A stretch of 36,473 nt of DNA from a virus: positions 1-36,473 of the IMG/VR virus record IMGVR_UViG_3300031523_000002, one strand, 5' to 3'. This document shows, piece after piece, positions 25,798-32,886 of this stretch. The stretch's first letter is position 1. Each line of letters begins with the position of its first letter. The notes under the pieces were generated by a model, which saw nothing but the letters and a program-made list of their open reading frames with translations, searched no databases and was not told where the DNA came from. A program made the position numbers and the translations under genes.

Positions 25798-26184
25798 ATG
25801 GAATGGCTCCTGGCAATCTCCATCTTGTTCGGCGGGTGGCAATTCAATCGAGCCGATAATTTAGCCGACAAGGTGGACGAGCTGAAGCAAGAGGTCGTCT
25901 TGCTGTCGGATGTAGCTAATAACAACGCGGCCGATTCAATTAAATTAGAGGGTATTTTAAATGCAAATAGAATGGTTACTGACCGTGTTAGTGCCGATCT
26001 CAATTTATGCACTGAGAGGCTTCGGGATTACAGCACTAAAATGGCTGGTTACAGTGTTCGCCAAGCCTTTGATAGAATTGCTATTGAAGCACTGGAAAGT
26101 AGCCTTTCTGATTCTGATCTGTCTAGCTGCCGGATTCCTGTCCGGGTGGCGGCTGAAATCGCCAGAGATAGTAATAGAAACTAA
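25798..26184 (+). CDS. Putative i-spanin (Rz-like), 128 aa
   Basis: The ATG at 25798 follows GGAG by 8 bases. Residues 2-16 (EWLLAISILFGGWQF) form a short N-terminal membrane anchor, followed by a coiled-coil-like region (NLADKVDELKQEVVLLSDVAN) and a helical periplasmic part. This is the plan of Rz inner-membrane spanins, which link to an outer-membrane partner in the last lysis step. Its position after endolysin and holin fits. Another gene, in a different frame, starts inside it and runs past its end. Confidence 0.55.
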   Translation: MEWLLAISILFGGWQFNRADNLADKVDELKQEVVLLSDVANNNAADSIKLEGILNANRMVTDRVSADLNLCTERLRDYSTKMAGYSVRQAFDRIAIEALESSLSDSDLSSCRIPVRVAAEIARDSNRN

Positions 26185-26365
26185 GGTCGTAACAGTCACT
26201 GAGTACGTAGAAAGGCTTGAAGTGATAGAGGTACAAACCCCTGTTAATTGCGTGTTGCCACTGGCCACCCAGGCCGGCCAAATCGCAACCGCTGACCGAC
26301 TGATTTCTTATTTGAATTCAGAGTACAGAGTTAAATATATTACCTGTCTTGATAGCCTAAATTAA
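25961..26365 (+). CDS. Overlapping membrane protein in Rz1 position, 134 aa
   Basis: Its ATG has GAGGG 8 bases upstream and lies inside the Rz-like gene in another frame; the overlap is 224 bases. The N-terminal half is very hydrophobic, with segments at about 4-18, 23-35 and 47-63 (AFLILICLAAGFLSGW). The C-terminal half is periplasmic-looking, with VVTVTEYVERLEVIEV and two Cys (VNCVLP, YITCLD). Out-of-frame nesting recalls Rz/Rz1 pairs, but the sequence LILICLAAG is a poor lipobox, so an outer-membrane lipoprotein is uncertain. The reading frame remains open and well formed beyond the overlap, which supports a real gene. Confidence 0.5.
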   Translation: MQIEWLLTVLVPISIYALRGFGITALKWLVTVFAKPLIELLLKHWKVAFLILICLAAGFLSGWRLKSPEIVIETKVVTVTEYVERLEVIEVQTPVNCVLPLATQAGQIATADRLISYLNSEYRVKYITCLDSLN

Positions 26366-26377
26366 AATCAAGCCATT

Positions 26378-26407
26378 AAAAAAGCCGCAATCTGCGGCTT
26401 TTCTTTT
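26378..26407. terminator. Bidirectional terminator between late and early blocks
   Basis: AAAAGCCGCA (26380-26389) and TGCGGCTTTT (26393-26402) form a 10-bp stem with a 3-base ATC loop. A-rich and T-rich arms make it work on both strands. It separates rightward genes ending at 26365 from leftward genes ending at 26423. Confidence 0.9.
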
Positions 26408-26422
26408 ATCCTAATATCAATC

Positions 26423-26719
26423 TTATTTAAATCGCCAACCAACCTCGTAGTACTTATTTTCATTGGTTGTAAAACCGGCGCTTTTTGCTTTTGATTCTTG
26501 GTTAAGCTTAACGGGTACCGCCTTGAGACTGATTGAAGCGGCTACTAGCAAGCAGGATACTAAAGACATAATAGCCGCCAATAGTGGGTTGGCAATAACT
26601 TCGCCGGTCGCTACGTGAACGATGGTATGAGTTGCTGCGCTTGATGCTTCGAACTGAATAAACATCGTCAGCGCATACACGGCAACTAAGGATAGAAACA
26701 GGGCAGTGAAAAGCTTCAC
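26423..26719 (-). CDS. Small membrane protein, 98 aa, GTG start
   Basis: The GTG at 26719 follows GGAGG by 7 bases. An ATG two bases upstream is followed at once by TGA, so GTG is the only workable start. Two hydrophobic segments lie at about 3-21 (LFTALFLSLVAVYALTMFI) and 46-66 (PLLAAIMSLVSCLLVAASISL); the rest is polar. The first segment could be a signal peptide or anchor. It is the last leftward gene and has its own good promoter at 26773-26801. Function unknown; a superinfection or envelope role is possible but unproven. Confidence 0.65.
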   Translation of the reverse strand: MKLFTALFLSLVAVYALTMFIQFEASSAATHTIVHVATGEVIANPLLAAIMSLVSCLLVAASISLKAVPVKLNQESKAKSAGFTTNENKYYEVGWRFK

Positions 26720-26772
26720 ATTGTGTCCTCCGGTTGGTTGGTTGGTTAGTTGATCGCTTGTGCGAGAATTAT

Positions 26773-26801
26773 ATTTAACTCTAATTTGGGTGGCCTGTCA
26801 A
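26773..26801 (-). promoter_or_regulatory. Sigma-70-type promoter for the 26719 gene
   Basis: On the minus strand, a perfect TTGACA (26796-26801) is 17 bases from TTAAAT (26773-26778). The -35 box overlaps the stop codon of the upstream gene. A CCAA tetranucleotide repeat (about 26732-26747) lies in the 5' leader. Confidence 0.6.
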
Positions 26802-26977
26802 CGCAAAAAAACAATAATAAAAGCTAATGCGACAGATGCGCAAAGCGATGAAATCACCACAATTATTCTAATTTTCCGCGCCAATCGCGTTTTAAGTCTG
26901 CCTTTTGGTATTCTGTCTGCAATAAGATGCACAATAAAAAATGCAAACATAATAGTGCTCATTGGTTCCATAATCAT
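26798..26977 (-). CDS. Small membrane protein, 59 aa
   Basis: The ATG at 26977 lies in a four-base ATGA overlap with the preceding 57-codon gene. An in-frame ATG at 26983 is also possible. Two hydrophobic helices (TIMFAFFIVHLIAD and IIVVISSLCASVALAFIIVF) flank a basic turn (KGRLKTRLARKIR). The positive-inside rule puts the turn in the cytoplasm. Function unknown. Confidence 0.55.
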   Translation of the reverse strand: MIMEPMSTIMFAFFIVHLIADRIPKGRLKTRLARKIRIIVVISSLCASVALAFIIVFLR

Positions 26978-27147
26978 ACCCATATAAAAGCTAGCAATAA
27001 AACAGGAAGTATTAGTATCGACATGACTCCAACCAAATGATTTATTCGATTTGCTTGGCTGTGTTTCTTGACATGAGATTCAACCATTGCGCAAGAAACA
27101 AACAAAACTATATCACTTAATATTAAACTTAAAATAATTTCTTCCAT
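26974..27147 (-). CDS. Small membrane protein, 57 aa
   Basis: The gene begins at ATG 27147 after AGGA and ends in an ATGA overlap with the next gene. The product starts MEEIILSLILSDIVLFVSCA and continues through a basic middle (ESHVKKHSQANRI) to a second hydrophobic stretch (MSILILPVLLLAFIWV), giving a two-TM hairpin much like its downstream neighbour. The coupling on both sides supports translation. Function unknown. Confidence 0.55.
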   Translation of the reverse strand: MEEIILSLILSDIVLFVSCAMVESHVKKHSQANRINHLVGVMSILILPVLLLAFIWV

Positions 27148-27159
27148 AATTAAATCCTA

Positions 27160-27366
27160 TTAGCGCCAAAGCGCATTAAGTTTAGAGTAATCCGGGCGGA
27201 CTAATTCACTAGCCGCCGTAACCGTCCTGTATTTTTCCTCGCACGCTATACAGCTATCATGCCGTTTCCCGTTCTTGTGGTAAAGGTAGAGCGGAGCTGC
27301 GACAATATGGCCGCAACTGTAGCAGGGCTTCTTAGCAACTGGATGGTGGTTTCTTGATGTGCTCAC
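27160..27366 (-). CDS. Small zinc-ribbon protein, 68 aa
   Basis: Starts at GTG 27366 in a GTGA overlap with the MazG gene. It contains CYSCGH at about 15-20 and CIACEE at about 39-44, a CxxC...CxxC pair separated by an LYLYHKNGKRHDS turn. That is typical of a small treble-clef or zinc-ribbon module, often nucleic-acid binding. The partner is unknown. Confidence 0.65.
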   Translation of the reverse strand: MSTSRNHHPVAKKPCYSCGHIVAAPLYLYHKNGKRHDSCIACEEKYRTVTAASELVRPDYSKLNALWR

Positions 27367-27683
27367 AAGAAATCTTTAAGGTCTTTTTCTTTCACAAAAT
27401 AACCATCAATCATAGCGCCCTTTCTGTCTTTGATTTTATTCCATGCAACCCCGAAGCATTCTTCTAAACTGGTGCCTTTCTGATTTGAAAGTATTGATAA
27501 AACAACCAGCATATCACCAAGCTCTGATTTAAATTCCTCTGGTTTATCCTTGGTTAAGCATTGAATTAATTCGCCATATTCTTCACCAAGTTTCAGCATC
27601 TGTTTTTCTGGCGTAGTTCCTTTGATAAGGTTACGATTGCCAGCCCAATTTACAACGCTCATTTCTAGTTCATTTAGATTCAT
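27363..27683 (-). CDS. MazG-like nucleotide pyrophosphohydrolase, 106 aa
   Basis: An all-alpha NTP pyrophosphatase domain fills the protein. The metal-binding pattern is visible as KLGEEYGELIQ (ExxxE) followed by EFKSELGDMLVVLSI (ExxD). The family converts NTPs or dNTPs, and in some cases ppGpp, to monophosphates. In phages it can adjust host nucleotide pools or the stringent response. AGGA precedes the ATG. It overlaps the zinc-ribbon gene by four bases. This is the second dNTP-pyrophosphohydrolase-type gene in the window, besides that at 769-1338. Confidence 0.8.
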   Translation of the reverse strand: MNLNELEMSVVNWAGNRNLIKGTTPEKQMLKLGEEYGELIQCLTKDKPEEFKSELGDMLVVLSILSNQKGTSLEECFGVAWNKIKDRKGAMIDGYFVKEKDLKDFL

Positions 27684-27706
27684 TTTATTTCATTCCTGTT
27701 TTTATG

Positions 27707-27883
27707 TTAGCTTCTGAGGTAGTGAGACTGTGCAACAGCAAAGCACCCAAGGATGACCACAATTACAAAATATATTATCAGGGCATCTTTTATTGCACCC
27801 TGCCTAGTCATGCCGTACCACTTAATGCAGACATAGATGTGCAAACAAAAACCAATAGGTACTATTACTAGTAGCCAAATCAT
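27707..27883 (-). CDS. Small membrane protein, 58 aa
   Basis: Starts at ATG 27883 in a four-base ATGA overlap with the gene ending at 27880. The product has an N-terminal hydrophobic helix (MIWLLVIVPIGFCLHIYVCI), a short basic turn (KWYGMTRQG) and a second helix (ALIIYFVIVVILGCFAVA). Its layout resembles the two-TM genes at 26798-27147. Function unknown. Confidence 0.55.
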   Translation of the reverse strand: MIWLLVIVPIGFCLHIYVCIKWYGMTRQGAIKDALIIYFVIVVILGCFAVAQSHYLRS

Positions 27884-28293
27884 ACTACCCAGCCCGCTGC
27901 TTTTCGGTATGCCTGTGCGTCTTCTTCTGTTCTGAAGACTAAGCCGTATTTGAAATATGACGCTAAAACAGCTCCCGCCCTGGTATTATGAATGGTTTCA
28001 ATATTTACTATAAACACCAAGCAATCGTCATCAATATCCATCATATTAACCGGCGCATTAATTTCGCATCCGTTAAAAATTACGGTTGGTTGTTTGATGG
28101 TGTAATCCCGTGAAGAGCCGTTAAAATGGTGCGGACCAGTTTCATCATCAAATAATATGGTACTACCATTTAACAAGGCCGCGCCAATGTGTGACAGGTT
28201 GCCGTACATTAATTTGTATACATTAGTAGCCAGAATATTCGGGCTAACCGAATTGCTATTCAATATTGCTTCAAATTTTTCTTGATCGTTCAT
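27880..28293 (-). CDS. Hypothetical early protein, 137 aa
   Basis: The ATG at 28293 follows GGGG by 7 bases and overlaps the upstream stop by four. The N-terminus (MNDQEKFEAILNSNSVSPNILAT) is helical; the remainder looks like mixed beta strands (GNLSHIGAALLNGSTILFDDE, CLVFIVNIETIHNT). The C-terminus, VFRTEEDAQAYRKAAGWV, resembles a short SPOR-like or DUF-type closing helix. No family was recognised. Confidence 0.65.
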   Translation of the reverse strand: MNDQEKFEAILNSNSVSPNILATNVYKLMYGNLSHIGAALLNGSTILFDDETGPHHFNGSSRDYTIKQPTVIFNGCEINAPVNMMDIDDDCLVFIVNIETIHNTRAGAVLASYFKYGLVFRTEEDAQAYRKAAGWVV

Positions 28294-28655
28294 AATAATT
28301 CCCCTTGAGCTTCTGTTGTTTCTTTCTTTGCGTATTTATCGAGCGTCCAGTGTGCTACTGGCAGGCATAAAAGGGCAGGGCGAGAGTCTATTGCTCCGGT
28401 CGCTAAACCTTCAACTGCGCTTATGAGGCTAATTATCGTCTGTCGGTACTCCGCTATTTCCTGCTTGTCGTGTTGTTTATAGCTAAGCTCCTCCGCTTCT
28501 TCTTTTGCTCTTTGCAGTTCATTCATAGCTCTACTTAGTAGTATTGCAGCAATACCCGCATCTCTAAGTGTTTCGTGCATTGCAAATTTGTCAGCATCTT
28601 CGGCTTGGGTGAATGCCTTTTCTGCTCTGATCAACCGAGCTGTTTTAGTAATCAT
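28290..28655 (-). CDS. Hypothetical helical protein, 121 aa
   Basis: The ATG at 28655 follows GAGGTG. Most of the protein is charged helix (RLIRAEKAFTQAEDADKF, NELQRAKEEAEELSYK), then a Leu-rich stretch with RPALLCLPVAHW. It overlaps the upstream gene by 11 bases and the downstream gene by four. It could be a coiled-coil accessory protein. Function unknown. Confidence 0.65.
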   Translation of the reverse strand: MITKTARLIRAEKAFTQAEDADKFAMHETLRDAGIAAILLSRAMNELQRAKEEAEELSYKQHDKQEIAEYRQTIISLISAVEGLATGAIDSRPALLCLPVAHWTLDKYAKKETTEAQGELL

Positions 28656-29010
28656 TGCAAGTCACCTCACGGTTGTAATCGATAAAGTTTTGCTCGCATA
28701 CTAAGCATTTGATGTACGTTTCTGCTATTTCGGTAAAATCAACATCAAAGGCTTTTCTAGACATGAAGGCATAATATATTTCAAACTCATCTGATATCAG
28801 TCCAAACAGCTCATCAATTATCGGCTCGGCGTTTAGTATTCTGTAATGTTTTACCAAGGCATCAAACTTGTCATATCTGAACGCAGCTAAAGCACCCGCC
28901 AGGGATGGGACAACTGTGTACTTAACCCATCGATCGTAAGCGTCATCAAGTTTTTCTTGCTCGTCTTCAGCAGCAAGCATATTTGCCAAGTCAATCTCAG
29001 GTGTGCTCAT
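28645..29010 (-). CDS. Hypothetical acidic protein, 121 aa
   Basis: The ATG at 29010 follows GAGG by a normal distance and overlaps the upstream stop (ATGA). The protein is acidic and helical (NMLAAEDEQEKLDDAYDRW, ALAAFRYDKFDALVKHY), ending with a segment holding CLVCEQNF and a lone Cys near the C-terminus. Three Cys could bind metal, but the pattern is incomplete. Function unknown. Confidence 0.65.
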   Translation of the reverse strand: MSTPEIDLANMLAAEDEQEKLDDAYDRWVKYTVVPSLAGALAAFRYDKFDALVKHYRILNAEPIIDELFGLISDEFEIYYAFMSRKAFDVDFTEIAETYIKCLVCEQNFIDYNREVTCNDY

Positions 29011-29207
29011 TGTGAATTGCCTCGTTTAATTTCAGATTTCTTGCGCGCTATATACGCCTCAGAAAGCATCATCTCTACTGTTTTGTTGATTGAATAACCA
29101 GTTCGGGCCGACTCTGCAACTACCATTGCATGACCGTCCGAGCTGATCCGATAGCCGCGATTTTGTGCGTCTAATTTCATATTGTTTGTTCCGCCGTCGT
29201 GAGTCAT
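29007..29207 (-). CDS. Small protein, possible ribbon-helix-helix type, 66 aa
   Basis: The ATG at 29207 lies close to AGGA; an internal ATG (MKLDAQ) is also possible. The body (YRISSDGHAMVVAESARTGYSINKTVEMMLSEAYIARKK) has a strand, a helix, a turn and a second helix, as in small Arc/CopG-like DNA-binding proteins, followed by a basic tail. Such proteins often regulate neighbouring promoters. The match is by pattern only. Confidence 0.5.
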   Translation of the reverse strand: MTHDGGTNNMKLDAQNRGYRISSDGHAMVVAESARTGYSINKTVEMMLSEAYIARKKSEIKRGNSQ

Positions 29208-29215
29208 TTCATATC

Positions 29216-29689
29216 CTATTTTGATATTTCAGAAATAATTGAATCTTTCCATTTGATGCGTCGGACTGCTGGTGATCCGTCTGCGTAACGATTGTGAACG
29301 CATTCACGGCCAAAGCTGTCCCCCTTTTCCGTAATTCTGTATGTAGAAACAGAATAGCATAAAGACCCAGCAGCAAACGGCTTGTGAGCGTCGATCATTT
29401 CTCTGCGTAAAAATCCTTTAGACCGTAACATTTTGTTGAATGATGCGGTTGACATTTTTAACTGCTTTGCAAGTTGACCTTGAGTAAAATAAATAGGCGG
29501 CTCGTCAGCTTTAATTTTAACTGCGTCCGGCCATGTGCTTACCGTCTGAGCCCATTGGCTAGGCTTTTCTGCCATTCTTTCTTGTATGCCAAATATAACA
29601 ACCTCAGCAGCATCTAAAGCCGGTTTGATTTCAATGCCGCTTGTCACTAAAGCTATTACCATATTTTTATAATCATCGATTGCTTTCAT
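29216..29689 (-). CDS. HTH-containing phage protein, 157 aa
   Basis: Residues about 66-95 form a helix-turn-helix (FTQGQLAKQLKMSTASFNKML), followed by KGFLRREM and a tail with YSVSTYRITEKGDSFGRE. That latter order (HTH, then beta-rich region ending in ITEKG) is like the KilA-C/antirepressor C-domain of phage regulatory proteins. The N-terminal 60 residues are helical and unassigned. It is coupled to the upstream 79-aa gene by an ATGA overlap. A regulator of early genes is plausible but not shown. Confidence 0.6.
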   Translation of the reverse strand: MKAIDDYKNMVIALVTSGIEIKPALDAAEVVIFGIQERMAEKPSQWAQTVSTWPDAVKIKADEPPIYFTQGQLAKQLKMSTASFNKMLRSKGFLRREMIDAHKPFAAGSLCYSVSTYRITEKGDSFGRECVHNRYADGSPAVRRIKWKDSIISEISK

Positions 29690-29925
29690 TTCATATCCTT
29701 GATGCCAAGTTCTTTGGCCAATGTAATGTCGTTATCAAGCAAGTACCGTGCAAATTTAGGGTTGCGTAAAGGCTTGGTGTGCGTGTGCGGAAACTTACGG
29801 CTAGGTTCTTTGTAGATGCCAGCTTTGATGTAATCGTCTGCAATGTTGCCGGGGATTGGGTGATAAAGACCAGCCGAATTTTTATACACCAGAGTCACAA
29901 TTGACGACCATGTAAGCTGATTCAT
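29686..29925 (-). CDS. Hypothetical protein, 79 aa
   Basis: Starts at 29925 in a four-base ATGA overlap with a 43-codon gene and ends in another ATGA overlap. The sequence (SSIVTLVYKNSAGLYHPIPGN, GIYKEPSRKFPHTHTKPLR) has strand-like and basic stretches and no membrane segment. I recognise no family. Confidence 0.6.
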   Translation of the reverse strand: MNQLTWSSIVTLVYKNSAGLYHPIPGNIADDYIKAGIYKEPSRKFPHTHTKPLRNPKFARYLLDNDITLAKELGIKDMK

Positions 29926-30053
29926 AACCAGCCCGCGATGTACATGTAAAATGGGCTGACAGTTAATAATGAGAATATGGCAGCGCCCAGCAGGCTATAG
30001 TAAATTTCCTGTGCGGTGCTGAGCGCCGGCTTTCGTTTTGTTGCGTGTATCAT
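29922..30053 (-). CDS. Very small membrane protein, 43 aa
   Basis: The ATG at 30053 has an ideal ACGGAGCAAACAAC leader, and the stop overlaps the next ATG. The product begins with a basic stretch (MIHATKRKPALSTAQE) followed by one hydrophobic helix (LLGAAIFSLLTVSPFYMYIAGW). Its tight coupling and ribosome site support translation. Function unknown. Confidence 0.5.
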   Translation of the reverse strand: MIHATKRKPALSTAQEIYYSLLGAAIFSLLTVSPFYMYIAGWL

Positions 30054-30095
30054 GTTGTTTGCTCCGTTGTTTGTGTTGTTTGCTTCAATGAGGTA

Positions 30096-30124
30096 ATAGT
30101 ACTAGCAGTGTGATTGGAGTGCAA
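30096..30124 (-). promoter_or_regulatory. Possible internal early promoter
   Basis: On the minus strand TTGCAC (30119-30124) is 17 bases from TACTAT (30096-30101), in the 74-base gap after ninG. It is a weak match, placed to transcribe the downstream accessory genes. Confidence 0.35.
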
Positions 30125-30127
30125 GCA

Positions 30128-30697
30128 CTATTCTAATTCTTTTATCTTTGCTTTGTACTGAGTAGATATGGCCTTGGCGTCTTCAATAGTGTATTTCTTC
30201 GGGGCATGATTGCCTTCGACAACTGCCAGCCGATCTGGCCCGATGCGCTTAATTACCTCAATCCGCATATTTGCTGCATTTCCCGACAGGTCTCGATTGC
30301 ATTTGACGCACTGCTTAAAACAGTTGTCTTCGTTAAATCTTAGCTCAGGGTTGGCGCCAACAGAGCGGTAGTGGCCGGCATCATAGTTATGACCGTAGAT
30401 GCCTTTATCATGCCCGCCATTGTTTCCGCAGCTGACACACGGCTTGTCTTTATCTCGCAACCTGATCCATTTATTAAACCATCTCTGAGCGTCCTTGATG
30501 TGCTCTGCGCGCGTCTTTAGCTTTTCCCTGGCTACTTGTGTGGCTTTGCTTTCCGCCTTCTCCTGGGATGCTATGCGCTTGTCACGGGTCATTGAGTTTA
30601 AGCAAGCTATCGAGCAATAGCCTTTCTTTTCAACGATGTCGGCACACTTAGCCGCCGGCAGAAGCTCAACAGCTTTGCAGTATTTGCACTTTCTCAT
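30128..30697 (-). CDS. ninG: NinG (Rap)-like recombination endonuclease, 189 aa
   Basis: NinG/Rap cuts branched recombination intermediates in lambdoid phages. The family marks are clear: N-terminal CKYCK zinc module, a Lys/Glu-rich helix, AQRWFNKWIRLRDKDKPCVSCG, then YDAGHYRSVGANPELRFNEDN and QCVKCNRDLSGNAANMR (an HNH-type zinc site). Length is near the lambda protein (204 aa). AAGGGG precedes the ATG. It follows a NinB-like gene by one base, as in nin regions. Confidence 0.9.
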   Translation of the reverse strand: MRKCKYCKAVELLPAAKCADIVEKKGYCSIACLNSMTRDKRIASQEKAESKATQVAREKLKTRAEHIKDAQRWFNKWIRLRDKDKPCVSCGNNGGHDKGIYGHNYDAGHYRSVGANPELRFNEDNCFKQCVKCNRDLSGNAANMRIEVIKRIGPDRLAVVEGNHAPKKYTIEDAKAISTQYKAKIKELE

Positions 30698-30698
30698 A

Positions 30699-31154
30699 CT
30701 ATCCCCTTAATGATGGCCAGGGCACGTCGACGCCTTTACTACTGGCAACGTTCTGGCTGATTATTTTGTATATCTCGCTGACCTCAACCGTGCTTAGCTT
30801 AGACGTACTCGGTTCGCCGTCTTTGTTTACTGCGTGCGGGTATTGCACTTGTTGGATAACGTGCCATATACGCTCTTTGACACGGCTTGAGGTCCAAGGC
30901 AAGCTAACGGTAACTCCAAATAGATTTACTTCGTAATAGTGAGCCGCCTGGTTCAGCCCAATAGCCAGCATTGAACAGTATTTATGAATGCAAGAGTTTT
31001 GCGTTCCGGTCCGAATCTTACCTAAATGCGTAACAACTAGGCTTAAGTTTTCGGTGTCGTGGGTAGTGATGTATTTCATGGCCTTGGCCCAAGCTTTATC
31101 ATCGTCGGGCCTGAGCGTAAACGCTGCCGTTTTTAAATCCTGGTTATCGTTCAT
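30699..31154 (-). CDS. NinB-like recombination protein, 151 aa
   Basis: Features resembling the lambda NinB (Orf) family include a central RTGTQNSCIHKYCSMLAIGLNQA helix (compare the QN-xxxW helix of NinB), a WTSSRVKERIWHVIQ segment and a C-terminal STSKLSTVEVSEIYKIIS followed by VDVPWPS. NinB binds SSB-coated single-stranded DNA and assists recombination. The identity is by pattern only; ninG directly downstream and helicase directly upstream support it. The start overlaps the helicase stop by one base. Confidence 0.6.
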   Translation of the reverse strand: MNDNQDLKTAAFTLRPDDDKAWAKAMKYITTHDTENLSLVVTHLGKIRTGTQNSCIHKYCSMLAIGLNQAAHYYEVNLFGVTVSLPWTSSRVKERIWHVIQQVQYPHAVNKDGEPSTSKLSTVEVSEIYKIISQNVASSKGVDVPWPSLRG

Positions 31155-32515
31155 CAGTATCTGCCTCGTTTTTCCGGTTCTGCTTCTTTATGCTCATAAT
31201 TAAACAGGTCACTAAATCGCATGAATTGCAGCTCAGACCCGGCGTAAACCGTGCCGATAGGGCCATTACGCTGCTTAGCTATGTGCAACTCAGCAATACC
31301 GATGTGCGGTGAATTCTCGTTATACACCTCGTCGCGATAAATGAACGTAATCGTATCGGCATCCTGCTCAATCGAACCAGAGTCTCGCAGATCTGACGGG
31401 ATTGGGCGTTTGTTTGGCCGTTGCTCTAATGACCGGTTTAGCTGGCTTACTAATATGATTGGAATCTTAAGCTCTGCACTGAGCATTTTCAAGCGCCTGG
31501 TTATCTCACCCACTGCATCGTTTTTGCTGCCCTGCCCGCCGGTGGCCATCAATTGCAGATAATCAATCAGCACCTTGCCAGGCTTTGCGGTGCGTCGGTG
31601 CCATGATCTAATCGTCTGAGTGATTCGGCTAAGCTTTGAATCCATTTTATCCAGGAACTCGATCGGCAGATCCTTCATTAGATGAGTAGCATTCGCCAGC
31701 TTCATATTGTCCTCATCGGTCATCAAGCGCGGATCCTTCAGATGCTGGGCATTGATTGAGCCGATTGCCGAAACCGATCTTGATACAAGTTGATCGCAAG
31801 GCATTTCGAGCGAGATAACCAGGCAACCAAACCCAGCCTGTGCCGCTGCAATCATTCCCTGCATACCTAGAACGGTTTTACCCATCGCCGGCCGGGCAGC
31901 TATGATGTGCAACCCAGGCTCTTGGCCCATTGTCAGCTCATCAAGCGCCACGACGCCTGTGGTCAGGCCAATCATCTGGCCATCTTCCAGGCTTTGCAGC
32001 CGCTCCATTCGCTCAAGCATGCCATCAAGCGCCCGGTTCATAGTCGTTGTATCTGAATTCACGTTAGTCGAAACAGAGTTAAGCTGTATTTGAACGCTGT
32101 CTAACATCTCGTCAATGTCGCGAGTGCTACGGACTGACTCGAGCACAGCCATTGCCGCCGCTTCTGCCCGTCGCCGGGTCCGGTGATCATCCAGCACTTT
32201 CCAATATTGCCGAACTAGGACCGGATCCACTGAATGCGCGCTTTCGCAGATGTCATTCAAGTACTCCATGCCGCCGACCATCTGAAGATCTGAGAACGCT
32301 TCTAAGCTCTGCGCAATACTGAACATATCAACGGCCTGACTGCCCGTCAAAGCCCGCTCAATGGCGCACCAGATAGCCCTATGGCTGTCTGTTGTGAAGT
32401 GGTCAGCTTCTGTAAATTCAATAGCTCCGTGATTCACTTTGGCGTCAATCAGGATCGCACCAAGGACGCTTTGCTCAGCTTCAATGCTTAGGGATGGTAG
32501 GTTTTGTTGTGTCAT
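31154..32515 (-). CDS. dnaB: Replicative DNA helicase, DnaB-like, 453 aa
   Basis: A hexameric fork helicase. An N-terminal DnaB domain (PSLSIEAEQSVLGAILID) spans about 1-110. The RecA-type C-domain has Walker A ARPAMGKT (207-214), SLEMPCDQLVSR, Walker B VLIDYLQLM with D318, and VSQLNRSLEQRPNKRP with the arginine-finger region and SDLRDSGSIEQDAD. Length matches bacterial DnaB (about 470 aa). No separate loader is obvious; the two small genes directly upstream are candidates. The start overlaps the previous stop by four bases. Confidence 0.95.
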   Translation of the reverse strand: MTQQNLPSLSIEAEQSVLGAILIDAKVNHGAIEFTEADHFTTDSHRAIWCAIERALTGSQAVDMFSIAQSLEAFSDLQMVGGMEYLNDICESAHSVDPVLVRQYWKVLDDHRTRRRAEAAAMAVLESVRSTRDIDEMLDSVQIQLNSVSTNVNSDTTTMNRALDGMLERMERLQSLEDGQMIGLTTGVVALDELTMGQEPGLHIIAARPAMGKTVLGMQGMIAAAQAGFGCLVISLEMPCDQLVSRSVSAIGSINAQHLKDPRLMTDEDNMKLANATHLMKDLPIEFLDKMDSKLSRITQTIRSWHRRTAKPGKVLIDYLQLMATGGQGSKNDAVGEITRRLKMLSAELKIPIILVSQLNRSLEQRPNKRPIPSDLRDSGSIEQDADTITFIYRDEVYNENSPHIGIAELHIAKQRNGPIGTVYAGSELQFMRFSDLFNYEHKEAEPEKRGRY

Positions 32516-32886
32516 TTACTAACACCCATGCCGTCTATATATTCCAGTTTGCTGCCAATTCGCGTAATGGCCGACCGGATAGCACCAAGCCTAGTGCCGG
32601 CGCGCCCACGCTCTCGCTTCAGTGTTCGAACATTTTTACAGTGCTGGCATGGCTCAAAGTCCTCGCAGCCATCATCCCAAATATCCTCAAATCGATTTGG
32701 TTCGTTGTATTCGTCGTTTTCTTTAAGAATTTGAAATGCAACATCAAAGCAGGTTGAGCTTGGCCTAAAAAACCTATCCGCCGACCCCCTTGTGCACAGA
32801 GACGATTCCACTGAACCGAGGTCTTTCAATCGCTTACGCTCTTTTGACCAGTAGGCATGGCCGGCCATTAAATTTTCTATGCTCAT
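32512..32886 (-). CDS. Hypothetical protein upstream of helicase, 124 aa
   Basis: ATG 32886 is preferred because GGAG lies 9 bases upstream and a 45-codon gene ends on it (ATGA). The product has a helical start (MAGHAYWSKERKRLKDLGS), a Cys-rich acidic middle (WDDGCEDFEPCQHCKNVRTLKRE) that could bind zinc, and a basic helical tail (RAGTRLGAIRSAITRIGSKL). Placement directly before dnaB suggests a replication accessory role. Neither a DnaC-type Walker motif nor an O-protein domain is present. Confidence 0.6.
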   Translation of the reverse strand: MSIENLMAGHAYWSKERKRLKDLGSVESSLCTRGSADRFFRPSSTCFDVAFQILKENDEYNEPNRFEDIWDDGCEDFEPCQHCKNVRTLKRERGRAGTRLGAIRSAITRIGSKLEYIDGMGVSK

